Shown: positions 44,064-53,315 of the stretch, one piece after another | Layout: every line of letters begins with the position of its first letter | Position numbering within the stretch: the first letter of the stretch is position 1 | From: DATHXC01 sp035459965 | Lineage (GTDB): Bacteria; Pseudomonadota; Gammaproteobacteria; Burkholderiales; Methylophilaceae | Direction of reading: 5' to 3' | NCBI GenBank assembly: GCA_035459965.1 | Contig: DATHXC010000009.1 | Span: 1 to 64,000 of the forward strand | DNA: 64,000 nucleotides | The notes under the pieces: model-generated | The model's input: only the letters and a program-made list of their open reading frames with translations | What the model was told of the DNA's origin: nothing | Databases searched by the model: none | Program-made: the position numbers and the translations under genes

Positions 44064-46184
44064 ATGGTCGCAGCCACTCTACGTTTCATCAGCAAAATCC
44101 TGCTCAGGATAGAAGTCAGCGGCAAACAGCACGTGCCGGATCATGGAAAATTACTCATCATCGCCAATCATGAATCGTTTCTAGATGGCCTGTTACTAGG
44201 CTTGTTTCTGCCCGTTCGCGCCACCTTCGTTGTACACACCACCGTGCTCAATAGCTGGCTGTTCCGCCAGGTACTTCGCTTGGTGCCTTATCTGGCTGTA
44301 GACCCCACCAGCCCGCTGGCCATGAAAAAAGTCATCAAGCTGCTGGAGTCTGGTGAGAACGTGGTGATCTTTCCAGAAGGCCGCATTACCCAGACCGGCA
44401 GTCTCATGAAGGTTTACGATGGTCCGGGCTTCGTTGCTGCAAAAACCGAAGCCACCATCCTGCCGGTACGCCTGGATGGGGCCGCACGCAGCTATTTCAG
44501 CCGCTTATCTGGCGACTATCCGCGTAAGCTGTTCCCCAAAGTGACACTGACCATTTTGCCTACTACCAGCATCGCCATGCCGGATGCACCTAGCGCCAAG
44601 ATCCGCCGTCGGATGTCAGGCGATGCCATGCGCCGCGTCATGCAGGACATGCTGTTTGCTTCACAACAATTGCAAACTCTGTGGGGTGCCTTTCTGGACG
44701 CCATCAGCATTCACGGACGTAAAACCAGCCTGGTGGAAGACATGCGCCAGACTGAAGAAAGTTATGGCGAACTTCTCAAGAAAAGCCTTGCTTTAGGCCG
44801 TTTGGCAGAAAAAATAAGCGCACCGGATGAAGCCGTTGGTGTGCTCATGCCAAATGTCACCAATACCGTCTGCCTGATATTCGGTATGAGTGCCATGCAA
44901 CGTGTACCAGCCATGCTCAACTATACGGCTGGCACAGCAGGCCTTCAGAATGCCTGTATCGCGGCGAAAGTAAGTACTATCATCACATCACGCCAGTTTC
45001 TGGAAACCGCCAAGCTGGAAGAGATCGTTGCTGCGCTGGAAAATGTGCGTGTGGTGTATCTGGAAGACCTGCGCGGCCAGTTCAACTTCTGGGACAAACT
45101 ATGGCTAATGACTTATGCATTATGGTTTCCAGCTTGCGCAGCCAAAGCCAAAAATCCGGAAAAGCCCGCAGTCATTTTGTTTACCTCTGGCTCTGAAGGC
45201 AAACCCAAAGGTGTCGTACATTCGCATCGCGGCATACTCGCCAATATTGCCCAGATTCGTGCGGTGATCGATTTTTCACCCAGCGACAAATTCATGATTG
45301 CACTGCCGCTGTTCCACGCTTTTGGTTTCACCTGCGGCGGCATCATGCCGCTGGTGACCGGCAGCAAATTGTTCCTGTATCCATCGCCACTGCATTACCG
45401 CGTGATTCCAGAAGTCATCTATGACCGTGGCTGCACGGTACTGTTTGGCACCAGTACTTTCCTAGCCAACTACGCCAAATTTGCCCATCCTTATGATTTT
45501 TACAAACTGCGCTATGTCGTTGCGGGTGCAGAGAAGCTCAATGAAGAAGTACGCAAAACCTGGTCCGATAAATTCGGCCTGCGCATCCTCGAAGGCTACG
45601 GCGCAACCGAATGTGCGCCTGTACTAGCGGTCAACACGCCCATGGCCAATCTGGCAGGCACTGTCGGCCCATTATTGCCTGGCCTGCAACCCAAGCTGGA
45701 AGCGGTTCCCGGCATAGAGCATGGCGGCCTGCTTTATGTGCGCGGCCCTAACGTGATGCTGGGTTATTACCTGTTCGACAATCCGGGCGTGCTGAAAGCA
45801 CCTGAAGATGGCTGGTACAACACCGGGGATATCGTCAATATCGATGAAAACGGCTTCGTGAAGATACTAGGCCGCGTCAAACGTTTCGCTAAAGTCGCAG
45901 GTGAAATGGTATCGCTGGAAACCAGCGAGAAAATTGCCAACCAGGCATCTCCAGAGCATCAACACGCTGCCAGCACCCAAACCGACCCGGCACGTGGCGA
46001 GAATATCATCCTGTTCACCACCGATAGTGCGTTAACACGCGATGCCCTGCAAAGCGCAGGGAGAGAGTTAGGCACCACGGAAATAGCCATCCCCCGCAAG
46101 ATCGTCGTTGTGACCGAACTACCGCTACTCGGTACTGGCAAGACCGATTATGTGACACTCAAAAATATGGCTGAAACAGCCTGA
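44064..46184 (+). CDS. aas: Acyltransferase/acyl-ACP synthetase fusion (Aas-type)
   Basis: The 706-residue protein joins a PlsC acyltransferase (about 1-200: NHESFLDG, FPEGRITQTG) to an AMP-binding acyl-ACP synthetase (about 220-700: FTSGSEGKPKGVVHSH, GYGATECAPV, YNTGDIVNID, and TGKTDYVTL at the end). This is the layout of E. coli Aas, which re-acylates lysophosphatidylethanolamine at the inner membrane. GGGGGA precedes the ATG. The lplT-like flippase gene follows by 46 bases, the same pairing as in enterobacteria. Confidence 0.94.
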   Translation: MVAATLRFISKILLRIEVSGKQHVPDHGKLLIIANHESFLDGLLLGLFLPVRATFVVHTTVLNSWLFRQVLRLVPYLAVDPTSPLAMKKVIKLLESGENVVIFPEGRITQTGSLMKVYDGPGFVAAKTEATILPVRLDGAARSYFSRLSGDYPRKLFPKVTLTILPTTSIAMPDAPSAKIRRRMSGDAMRRVMQDMLFASQQLQTLWGAFLDAISIHGRKTSLVEDMRQTEESYGELLKKSLALGRLAEKISAPDEAVGVLMPNVTNTVCLIFGMSAMQRVPAMLNYTAGTAGLQNACIAAKVSTIITSRQFLETAKLEEIVAALENVRVVYLEDLRGQFNFWDKLWLMTYALWFPACAAKAKNPEKPAVILFTSGSEGKPKGVVHSHRGILANIAQIRAVIDFSPSDKFMIALPLFHAFGFTCGGIMPLVTGSKLFLYPSPLHYRVIPEVIYDRGCTVLFGTSTFLANYAKFAHPYDFYKLRYVVAGAEKLNEEVRKTWSDKFGLRILEGYGATECAPVLAVNTPMANLAGTVGPLLPGLQPKLEAVPGIEHGGLLYVRGPNVMLGYYLFDNPGVLKAPEDGWYNTGDIVNIDENGFVKILGRVKRFAKVAGEMVSLETSEKIANQASPEHQHAASTQTDPARGENIILFTTDSALTRDALQSAGRELGTTEIAIPRKIVVVTELPLLGTGKTDYVTLKNMAETA

Positions 46185-46230
46185 GTCTAAATTAACCTCT
46201 CACCAATAAACCAAATTCGGAGCTGTCACC

Positions 46231-47553
46231 ATGAGCAACCAATTCTCTTTAATGCGTGAACGCCGTTTTCGACCGTTTTTCTTCACGCAGTTTTTAGGCG
46301 CGTTTAATGACAACGTATTCAAAACAGCGCTGATTACACTGGTAGCATTTCATGCGGGCAGCCTCACCACGCTTGATGGCGCAACCTTGGCCACCTTGTT
46401 GCCTGGGCTGTTTATCTTGCCGTTCTTCCTGTTCTCGGCAACAGCAGGGCAGATTGCCGACAAGTTCGAGAAATCGCGCATTATCCGCTTCGTCAAAGTA
46501 TTCGAAATCGGCATCATGCTGTTCGCCAGTATTGGTTTCATCACCCACACTTTATGGTTACTGGTACTGGCACTATTCATGATGGGCATGCATTCCACAC
46601 TGTTCGGCCCTGTGAAATATGCCTACTTACCTCAACACCTGGCGGAAAAGGAACTGGTTGGCGGCAACGGCATGGTGGAAATGGGGAGTTTTGTCGCGAT
46701 TCTGCTAGGACAGGTGCTCGGCGCCTGGCTGGCGATGCGGCCTGCAGGCGGTGAGATTGTGACCTGCATCGCCATCATAGCGCTGGCATTGATGGGCTAC
46801 TGGGTGAGTCGCGGCGTACCCAATTCACCGGCAGGCGATCCGGCATTGAAGATTAACTGGAACCCGCTGACGGAAACCTTCCGTAATATCCGTTTCATCT
46901 GGCAGCACCAGCAAGTCTGGCTAGCGATTATCGGTATTTCCTGGTTCTGGTTTTTCGGTGCTACATTGCTGGCGCAGTTTCCCAATCTGGCCAAGGATGT
47001 GCTGGGGGGAGATGAAAGCGTATTCATTCTGTTACTGACTGTATTTTCCCTAGGCATCGGCATCGGCTCGCTGCTGTGTGAGAAACTTTCACGCGGGCAA
47101 GTCGAGATCGGTCTGGTGCCGCTGGGCGCTATCGGACTGACTATGTTCGGCGCAGATCTATATGCCTCAGCAGCCAATATCCATGCGGCTCTTGGAGCAT
47201 CATCCGCTGCAGATTATCAAGCGTTCATCCGCCATGCAGCGCATTGGCACGTGCTGGTTGATATTGCTCTGATCGGCCTGTTTGGCGGCATTTATATCGT
47301 GCCGCTGTACGCCATGATCCAGACCCGTTCAGAAAAAAGCCATCAGTCACGCGTCATTGCGGCCAATAACATCCTCAATGCCCTGTTCATGGTAGTTTCC
47401 GCTGGATTTTCCATCCTGCTATTCAAGCAAGGCTTGACCATTCCGCAGCTATTTCTAGCTACGGCACTGCTGAATATCGTGGTGACGATTTACCTGTGCA
47501 TACGCCAACCTGAGTATGTAAAGCGGATGGTGGCCTGGGTCAAGCAAAAATAA
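46231..47553 (+). CDS. lplT: Lysophospholipid transporter (LplT-like MFS)
   Basis: The 440-residue membrane protein has about 12 helices and opens with a FFFTQFLGAFNDNVFKTAL segment, the signature of the LplT branch of the major facilitator superfamily. LplT flips lysophospholipids from the periplasmic to the cytoplasmic leaflet for Aas. Its position right after aas supports this. E. coli has the reverse order (lplT-aas). Confidence 0.9.
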   Translation: MSNQFSLMRERRFRPFFFTQFLGAFNDNVFKTALITLVAFHAGSLTTLDGATLATLLPGLFILPFFLFSATAGQIADKFEKSRIIRFVKVFEIGIMLFASIGFITHTLWLLVLALFMMGMHSTLFGPVKYAYLPQHLAEKELVGGNGMVEMGSFVAILLGQVLGAWLAMRPAGGEIVTCIAIIALALMGYWVSRGVPNSPAGDPALKINWNPLTETFRNIRFIWQHQQVWLAIIGISWFWFFGATLLAQFPNLAKDVLGGDESVFILLLTVFSLGIGIGSLLCEKLSRGQVEIGLVPLGAIGLTMFGADLYASAANIHAALGASSAADYQAFIRHAAHWHVLVDIALIGLFGGIYIVPLYAMIQTRSEKSHQSRVIAANNILNALFMVVSAGFSILLFKQGLTIPQLFLATALLNIVVTIYLCIRQPEYVKRMVAWVKQK

Positions 47554-47629
47554 GCTGAGGCAACTCATAAGCTAATCGTAGTTTCAACAACAATACTAAT
47601 GCTCACTCCAAATACAAGAGGAATCTCGA

Positions 47630-49300
47630 ATGCAATCAGCTCATTCGCGCCTGCTGGCACTTATGTTTAGCGTCATACCAACAATCAGCAGTGCTATGCC
47701 TGTTGATGCAACACAAGATGGATGGATGGGTCTTTATTCAGCTAAGGATATAAAGCTGACCACTGGCAGTTGCAATGGCTGTGCAACTATTCCGCAGGCA
47801 CTGTGGTATTTTCAGCAGGAACTCATCGCTGTCCCTGCCGAAAATCAGTCGGTTGCGGGCTTTTCCAAAACCGAAAATGCGCAGCAGGATATTAAAAACT
47901 GGTTCGCGCAAGCTAGCCAGCAAGATTTATCGGCACAGCCTCCACTGGTGTGGCTGGGTTCTAGCCAGGTTATCCAGAAGGCAACATTAGCTGCGGACGG
48001 CAAAACCATAGAGCTGGATAATGGTGAACGCATAGGCTTTGGCATCGTGCCAAAAATACCCACCAACCTTTCCTATTACGACGCTAGCAGCCAGGAATTC
48101 TTCAGCCAGCGAACAGTCAGATTACGCGGGGAAACCAGCAAAAATTCGGATGGCAGTGAGCAATTTACAGCGCGTACCATCTGGCCACTCGATTTCAAGA
48201 TAGCAGCCAAGCCTGCGCAGCCACTCTCCGCCCAAGAAACGCTGCAAACAATGGTGCGTGCTAATAACGGCGGCGCCCAAATCCCTTTCCAAACCCGTGT
48301 TTTATGGTCAAGAAATACTGACCAAAATCAGGACTGGAGCGGCAAGGCAGTGCTCGGTGTCATGCTCAATGGCGCGCAGGGCGATGATGATGAAGCGCAT
48401 GGCGGCCATTTCGGTATCGTCACCGGGCGCATGGAGGCCGATGGCAACTGGTCGCGCTGGCTGGTGAATAATTTTTATAACCTGGATGCATACGGCGAAA
48501 AAGGCATCGTCGCGGCTGTCACGCCCATGGATAAATACCTGATGGATCTTAACAACGGCCAGAGCTTTTACCGGCCATCGTACATGCTGGTAGCCGTAAT
48601 GAAAGATGCCTCAGTCCCCCAGCAATACCAGGCCGCCATCAACCGCGTTTACAACCACTTTTACCGCCACGATTTCGTTTACCAGCATGCCAAAGCCAAC
48701 TGCGCAGGCATCAGCGTGGATACCTTCCGCAGCCTGGGCTGGCAACTCCCTCAACGCGGTAATGGCGGCCTGCTCAAAGCCACTGCTGCCTATTTCTATG
48801 TTGCTGCCAACAGCGGCAGCCTGAAAGATGCGCATAATATCTATGAATACATTACGACCGAAGATACCGAGCTGAACCCGGCAGCCGCCTTCGATGCCAT
48901 GGGTATCGATATGCTTGAACTGGCTCAAGGCAAAGCCAATCGGCTGCTCACCCCGCTCGAAAAACAACTTGGGGGCGATATTGAAGCACTCATTTATGTG
49001 CATATTCCGCAAATCCCATCCAGCCGCGCCTTTGGCCAGGCGCCTGTTTACTCATTCGATGAATACGTAAAACGCGCACCTGCCGACCATAGCCAATGGA
49101 AGATTATCCCGGTTGAACCGCGCCCTTTCCCCAGCGAGCTTCGCGATGGCTTGGCACTGAAACAAGACAAACCAGCGTTAATACCTTGGCCCGTAGCTAT
49201 TGTCAGCGTGGGGCTACTTTTATTAGCGGTGATAGGAGTTGGTAAATTAGTCAGGCGCATTAAGGGGAGATCTGCAACAAAACCCGTTACAATTTATTAA
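47630..49300 (+). CDS. Exported, membrane-anchored protein, possible cysteine peptidase fold
   Basis: The 556-residue protein has an N-terminal signal peptide (about 1-23, ending SSAMP), a CxxC-type SCNGC near residue 48 and a single C-terminal membrane helix (WPVAIVSVGLLLLAVIGVGK) with a basic tail. AHGGHFGIVTG (about residue 262) and KANCAGISVDTFRSLGW (about 357) could supply the His and Cys of an NlpC/P60-like or related thiol enzyme; this is a guess from the pattern. It follows the aas-lplT pair by 76 bases and may share its transcript. Family not recognised. Confidence 0.6.
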   Translation: MQSAHSRLLALMFSVIPTISSAMPVDATQDGWMGLYSAKDIKLTTGSCNGCATIPQALWYFQQELIAVPAENQSVAGFSKTENAQQDIKNWFAQASQQDLSAQPPLVWLGSSQVIQKATLAADGKTIELDNGERIGFGIVPKIPTNLSYYDASSQEFFSQRTVRLRGETSKNSDGSEQFTARTIWPLDFKIAAKPAQPLSAQETLQTMVRANNGGAQIPFQTRVLWSRNTDQNQDWSGKAVLGVMLNGAQGDDDEAHGGHFGIVTGRMEADGNWSRWLVNNFYNLDAYGEKGIVAAVTPMDKYLMDLNNGQSFYRPSYMLVAVMKDASVPQQYQAAINRVYNHFYRHDFVYQHAKANCAGISVDTFRSLGWQLPQRGNGGLLKATAAYFYVAANSGSLKDAHNIYEYITTEDTELNPAAAFDAMGIDMLELAQGKANRLLTPLEKQLGGDIEALIYVHIPQIPSSRAFGQAPVYSFDEYVKRAPADHSQWKIIPVEPRPFPSELRDGLALKQDKPALIPWPVAIVSVGLLLLAVIGVGKLVRRIKGRSATKPVTIY

Positions 49301-49440
49301 CAATCTAATGAAAATCACTAGCGCTCTTTAATGACTTTAGGCACTGGTATTTTTTTGGTCAGGCGTATATTTAATAACACGTGATGTGAACGCCGCAAGG
49401 TAGAAGCAAAACGAAACCAAATTAACTAAGGAGATCTATT

Positions 49441-49512
49441 ATGTGGACCAAGCCAGAAGTTACAGAAATGCGTTTCGGTTTTGAAGTAACAATGTACGTT
49501 TGCAATCGCTAA
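49441..49512 (+). CDS. pqqA: PQQ precursor peptide PqqA
   Basis: The 23-residue peptide is MWTKPEVTEMRFGFEVTMYV followed by Cys-Asn-Arg. Glu15 and Tyr19 in the FExxxY motif are the atoms' source for pyrroloquinoline quinone, joined by PqqE. AGGAGA lies before the ATG. A strong terminator starts 18 bases after the stop, and no pqqB-E genes follow, so this is a stand-alone copy. PQQ serves methanol dehydrogenase in methylotrophs. The 140 bases upstream hold no gene. Confidence 0.97.
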   Translation: MWTKPEVTEMRFGFEVTMYVCNR

Positions 49513-49530
49513 GATTCAAGCTGTACGAAT

Positions 49531-49554
49531 AAAAGGAGCCTAGGCTCCTTTTTT
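49531..49554. terminator. Bidirectional terminator between pqqA and eutBC
   Basis: AAGGAGCC-TA-GGCTCCTT is a near-perfect palindrome with A and T runs at its ends. It would stop pqqA transcripts on the plus strand and the eut operon on the minus strand. Confidence 0.93.
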
Positions 49555-49575
49555 GTTGTCTATTACTCTCGCTTA

Positions 49576-51774
49576 TTAAACAACCTCCTGCTGCAACAGG
49601 CTTTCCAGGCGATTTCCTGCCGCCATATGATGCAGCACCCCACGAACCTTCTCTACAATCACGCTACCGCCTTCGATAGGTGGTAGGCCACCACTATAAA
49701 TGTTGGAAATTACGGTGTACTCGTACTCTATGGCCTTGTTGCCGCTGAACTCTGCAGCGGCTTTTTTAGTGGCGGCATCAGGCAGGCGATAGGCCAGGTA
49801 GGCCGACATGCTGCGCGAGGCGAGCGCATCTCCGCCCGGCCTTTCACCAATGAGGGTGATGACAACTTTCGGCCTGAGCGCTTCACCTACCGCCTCGGCT
49901 AGTTTGACACGACCATAGGGGGCGAGGATAGGCTGGCCGACACTCAGGTCATGCCCCGCGAGACCGTCGAGCAGCACTGGCAACAGGTCAGGGATGTTGT
50001 GGTGGATGGCTTCTGCACTTAGTCCGTCGGAAATCAGTATCTGCACATCGTACGGTTCCGGGCTTAGTTGCAGCAATTCGACCTCGGCCAATTGACTACC
50101 CAGCGCGGGGTCGCTCAAATGCTCATTTTTGCTGATGGCAGCCGTATGCAGCTCGCGTAAGGCAATGCCGGAAATCTCCGCTGGCCTGAGGTTGGCGTAA
50201 ATCGCCTCGCGACCTATGGCCTGATTGGATTTCATGTTACGTGACACTCGGTTAGCGGGGCGTGGGCCTGCGTTTTCAAAGCCGTAGATGGCGGGTACCG
50301 ATTCTTGCAGGCGCTGGAATTCGCTATCGGACTGGCAGAATATCCTGGGATTGCCCCAGTTTGCGCCACGCTTCACTTCCCCATCTGCGCCCTGCTCGAA
50401 AATGCCGCGTGCTATGGCCCAAGCCAGGAATTCCGGCGCGGGCTTCAGATCATAGATCTCACGCAGGGTCTGGTCGTCATGGCCACTGGTATCAAAATAC
50501 GCCAGCATGCGATCAGTGCCCAGATATACATCCATAAAGAAGTTGGCCCCTGCCGCCGTGAGCAGTTCGGTGGCCATCTGCTGGCCTTCGAGCGTGATTT
50601 GCGAGTGCAGGGTATAGCACGGCGCCATGCCCATGGGCAGGCCCAGCATTTTCCCCATGAAATGATCCTGCAGGCAGGAGTAAATCATCTCGTGGTTATC
50701 AAGATGCGTTTCAGGCCCGATAAAGCCGGTGACGTTATTGACCATGAATGGCTTGTAGCGCCTCGCCAGTCCGTAACACAGCGCTTCGGTGGTGGCCATG
50801 TCGATCCCCTCATGCTTGCCGTAAGTGAATTCGCTGCCTTGCCCGGTCTCGAAATACATGAAATTTTCGGCTACATCAGCCAAGGCACCGCGCTCCAGCA
50901 TGGTCTGGTAGGCATGATCCAGCAGTTCTACCGTGACATCAAACTCATCGGTCAGCGTGCGCTCCGTGCCCGCCAAGCTTTGAAACATGATCTCCACAGG
51001 TGCACCTTCTTCGAGGCAGGCCAGCTGGGTTTTGATGTGTGACAGCACGCATATCTGCGTAGGCGCTCCGGTATCTTTCCTCACTTTATCGAGGTGATGC
51101 AAAGTAGCGCTGATATTGGCTACCGTGTCGATGGCCGGGTTGAGGCCAAAAATGGCATCGCCCGAGCCGGTACTCAGGCCGGTATACATCAGCATGGTGA
51201 GGCCGCTGAGATTATCGGTGGGGTGATTGGGCTGCAAACGCGATGACAGGGTACCGGGCAAGCCCACCACGGTACGGGCTTTGGCAGCAGCACCGCGCTT
51301 GAGTTTTTTGGCGAGGAATATAAGCTCGTGTATGTCTAATAACTTGGTCAGCGCTGCCACCATAACGCCGGTGAGCGCAGTACCCACCTGCCGGATGCGC
51401 TCGCCATTGGCGCGCAGCAAATCGTCTTTCAGCTCACCCAGCGTGAGACTGGCTATATCGGCAAATACTACGTGATCGATATCGTAATTAACGCGCATCA
51501 CGCTATCGACGCTGCCCTGCATAGTGGTGAGTGGATGGTCAAACAGGTGCTGCAAGGTCATGCCGGAAAGCACGGCGCGTGCAGCTTCGCGCATCACTTC
51601 ATCGCCTGCCACCAGCCCGGCCTTGCGGTCACCAGCTTTACTGATATCAGAAGCACCCAGCACATGTTTCAGATCGCGGAAAGTAAATAATCTGTCATGC
51701 AGATTGATACTGTAAGGCTGCGGTGCTTGAGGCACGGGCAGCTTGATCTGATCGAGCGCTAATAGTGGTTTCAT
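49576..51774 (-). CDS. eutBC: Single-chain ethanolamine ammonia-lyase (EutB-EutC fusion)
   Basis: The 732-residue protein holds both subunits of coenzyme B12-dependent ethanolamine ammonia-lyase. Residues 1 to about 460 match EutB (FTFRDLKHVLGASDISKAGD, NPAIDTVANI, TGQGSEFTYG, CYTLHSQI). Residues from about 500 match EutC (AGPRPANRV, VQILISDGLS-type B12-binding segment, PYGRVKLAE, IGERPGG, SNIYSGGLPPIEGG). The usual enzyme has two separate genes. The reaction gives acetaldehyde and ammonia; no eutE-type acetaldehyde dehydrogenase or shell protein is nearby, so nitrogen supply is the likely use. It is the last gene after the permease and eutA. Confidence 0.93.
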   Translation of the reverse strand: MKPLLALDQIKLPVPQAPQPYSINLHDRLFTFRDLKHVLGASDISKAGDRKAGLVAGDEVMREAARAVLSGMTLQHLFDHPLTTMQGSVDSVMRVNYDIDHVVFADIASLTLGELKDDLLRANGERIRQVGTALTGVMVAALTKLLDIHELIFLAKKLKRGAAAKARTVVGLPGTLSSRLQPNHPTDNLSGLTMLMYTGLSTGSGDAIFGLNPAIDTVANISATLHHLDKVRKDTGAPTQICVLSHIKTQLACLEEGAPVEIMFQSLAGTERTLTDEFDVTVELLDHAYQTMLERGALADVAENFMYFETGQGSEFTYGKHEGIDMATTEALCYGLARRYKPFMVNNVTGFIGPETHLDNHEMIYSCLQDHFMGKMLGLPMGMAPCYTLHSQITLEGQQMATELLTAAGANFFMDVYLGTDRMLAYFDTSGHDDQTLREIYDLKPAPEFLAWAIARGIFEQGADGEVKRGANWGNPRIFCQSDSEFQRLQESVPAIYGFENAGPRPANRVSRNMKSNQAIGREAIYANLRPAEISGIALRELHTAAISKNEHLSDPALGSQLAEVELLQLSPEPYDVQILISDGLSAEAIHHNIPDLLPVLLDGLAGHDLSVGQPILAPYGRVKLAEAVGEALRPKVVITLIGERPGGDALASRSMSAYLAYRLPDAATKKAAAEFSGNKAIEYEYTVISNIYSGGLPPIEGGSVIVEKVRGVLHHMAAGNRLESLLQQEVV

Positions 51775-51810
51775 CTTCGTCTCCAGAATCCGTTAACTAT
51801 CAATACAAAA

Positions 51811-53268
51811 TCAATGCAGGCCAAAGAACGAAATCGGCACAATCTGCTGATGCACGCGGCCAATGTTGACGAAATGCGCGTTGCGGATAGGCACTTCATC
51901 GATCACCACCAGATTATGGCCAGACTTTGTCCAGTTGGTAGCGTAATTACCGAGCGCCTTGCCGATGTTGGCTTCTATCAGTATCACCAGCGGCTGCGTA
52001 CCAGGATACTCACATGCGGCCAGAGCTTGCTCTATGTGCTGGCCCAGCAGGCGAACCTGGTTTAAACCCGCCTTCTCAGCACTGTCTGCCAATATCTGTA
52101 TGCAGGCCCCTTGTTCACGTTTTTTTGCCAGCTCCAAAGCCGCCAACCATTGTGCCTGTGAGGCCTGCATGGATAGTTTGCTGACGATGGGCAAATCCCG
52201 TAACGGCAAAGACTCCGGGCGCGGCAGAAACAGGGTAGTACCTGATATTTCGGTGCTATGCAGCGTTAAGCCATACACCGTGGCGCGACCACGGTTTTCC
52301 GGTATATGGCTGGCCAGATCCGCAGATAGCAATGGAGAATTCGCGATCGCCAGTGCTAGGTCAATACCGAAATCCCCATAAAAAGTGGTGCCGGGCAAAG
52401 CCTCACCTGCCATATGCTGGTAAAGCAACTCGCCTACACCACCAGAAAACGTAAGCTTGGCGACTGATAGTTCAGGTCTGGACAGCATCGCCACCTGCTC
52501 ATGTTGCTGCGCAATCTCTGTGGTAAAAAACCGGCGTTTACCCAGCACGATGGCCTCCAGCGCGCGGCAGTAATAGAGCATGATCTGCTCACACTCCAGC
52601 GTTTCCAGGGTATCCCCAACTCCTTTCTCTATGCCAAGCTCATCCAGCAAGGCAAGGCCGTAATCCGACATTGCAGTGAGCTGATAACTGCCCGGCACAA
52701 ACTGGAAATGCCGGGCGCCGATGAAATAGCAGCCGGTGGCCAGCACATCGCCTTGCAAACCCAATGCCACATTGGTAGTACCGCCGCCGATATCAAAATT
52801 CAGCAGAGGCATTTCGGCGTGATAACGGCTTAAGGCCGAACAACTACCCATGAATGCCAGCCACGACTCCAGGCAAGGATCCTGCGCAGTGGCAATCACG
52901 GTTTCACCAACCCGCTGACTGATCTGTGCAGTGAGCGCGGCTGCATTCTGCTTTTGTGCAGCTAGGCCAGTGATAATCGAACCACCGGCAAAGATGACCG
53001 GTACTCCAGTAGCCTCATCCATCGCCAGGCTGCTTTGCTCTAACCAGCCGGATATCAGTATTGCCACCGCTGCCTCATCAATAGCGTGATTAATGAATGG
53101 CGTAAAAACGGGCGTGGAGCGAAAAATGACCGTTGGCTCGCTGAACTCCATGCGGCCAGTCACACTGTTGGAGGTGACATCAGCCTCTGCAACCATTGCG
53201 CTACAGGTAGTTGAGCCAAAATCCAGCCCTAGCAGTTTGACGCGGCTATTGGGTAATGGCGTATTCAT
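51811..53268 (-). CDS. eutA: Ethanolamine ammonia-lyase reactivase EutA
   Basis: The 485-residue protein has the actin-like ATPase fold of EutA: KLLGLDFGSTTCSAMV at the start (phosphate 1) and LLNFDIGGGTTNVAL (phosphate 2). EutA exchanges damaged cobalamin in EutBC with ATP. I use the ATG at 53268 (MNTPLPNS); ATG 53280 and TTG 53289 are in frame upstream. It lies 36 bases before eutBC and follows the permease, with a hairpin in between. Confidence 0.93.
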   Translation of the reverse strand: MNTPLPNSRVKLLGLDFGSTTCSAMVAEADVTSNSVTGRMEFSEPTVIFRSTPVFTPFINHAIDEAAVAILISGWLEQSSLAMDEATGVPVIFAGGSIITGLAAQKQNAAALTAQISQRVGETVIATAQDPCLESWLAFMGSCSALSRYHAEMPLLNFDIGGGTTNVALGLQGDVLATGCYFIGARHFQFVPGSYQLTAMSDYGLALLDELGIEKGVGDTLETLECEQIMLYYCRALEAIVLGKRRFFTTEIAQQHEQVAMLSRPELSVAKLTFSGGVGELLYQHMAGEALPGTTFYGDFGIDLALAIANSPLLSADLASHIPENRGRATVYGLTLHSTEISGTTLFLPRPESLPLRDLPIVSKLSMQASQAQWLAALELAKKREQGACIQILADSAEKAGLNQVRLLGQHIEQALAACEYPGTQPLVILIEANIGKALGNYATNWTKSGHNLVVIDEVPIRNAHFVNIGRVHQQIVPISFFGLH

Positions 53269-53287
53269 AATGAAGCTCATGAGGAGC

Positions 53288-53305
53288 AAGCCCTCATGAG
53301 GGCTT
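53288..53305. promoter_or_regulatory. Hairpin between permease and eutA
   Basis: AAGCCCT-CATG-AGGGCTT is a perfect palindrome in the short gap between the permease stop and the eutA start. No T run follows. It could trim or stabilise the mRNA and so set the ratio of permease to EutA. Confidence 0.45.
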
Positions 53306-53315
53306 CCTTAAAGGT

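Noticed and set aside
50305..51042. 245-residue plus-strand frame inside eutBC
   Set aside because: It is the antisense shadow of a strongly conserved enzyme gene and resembles no protein family.
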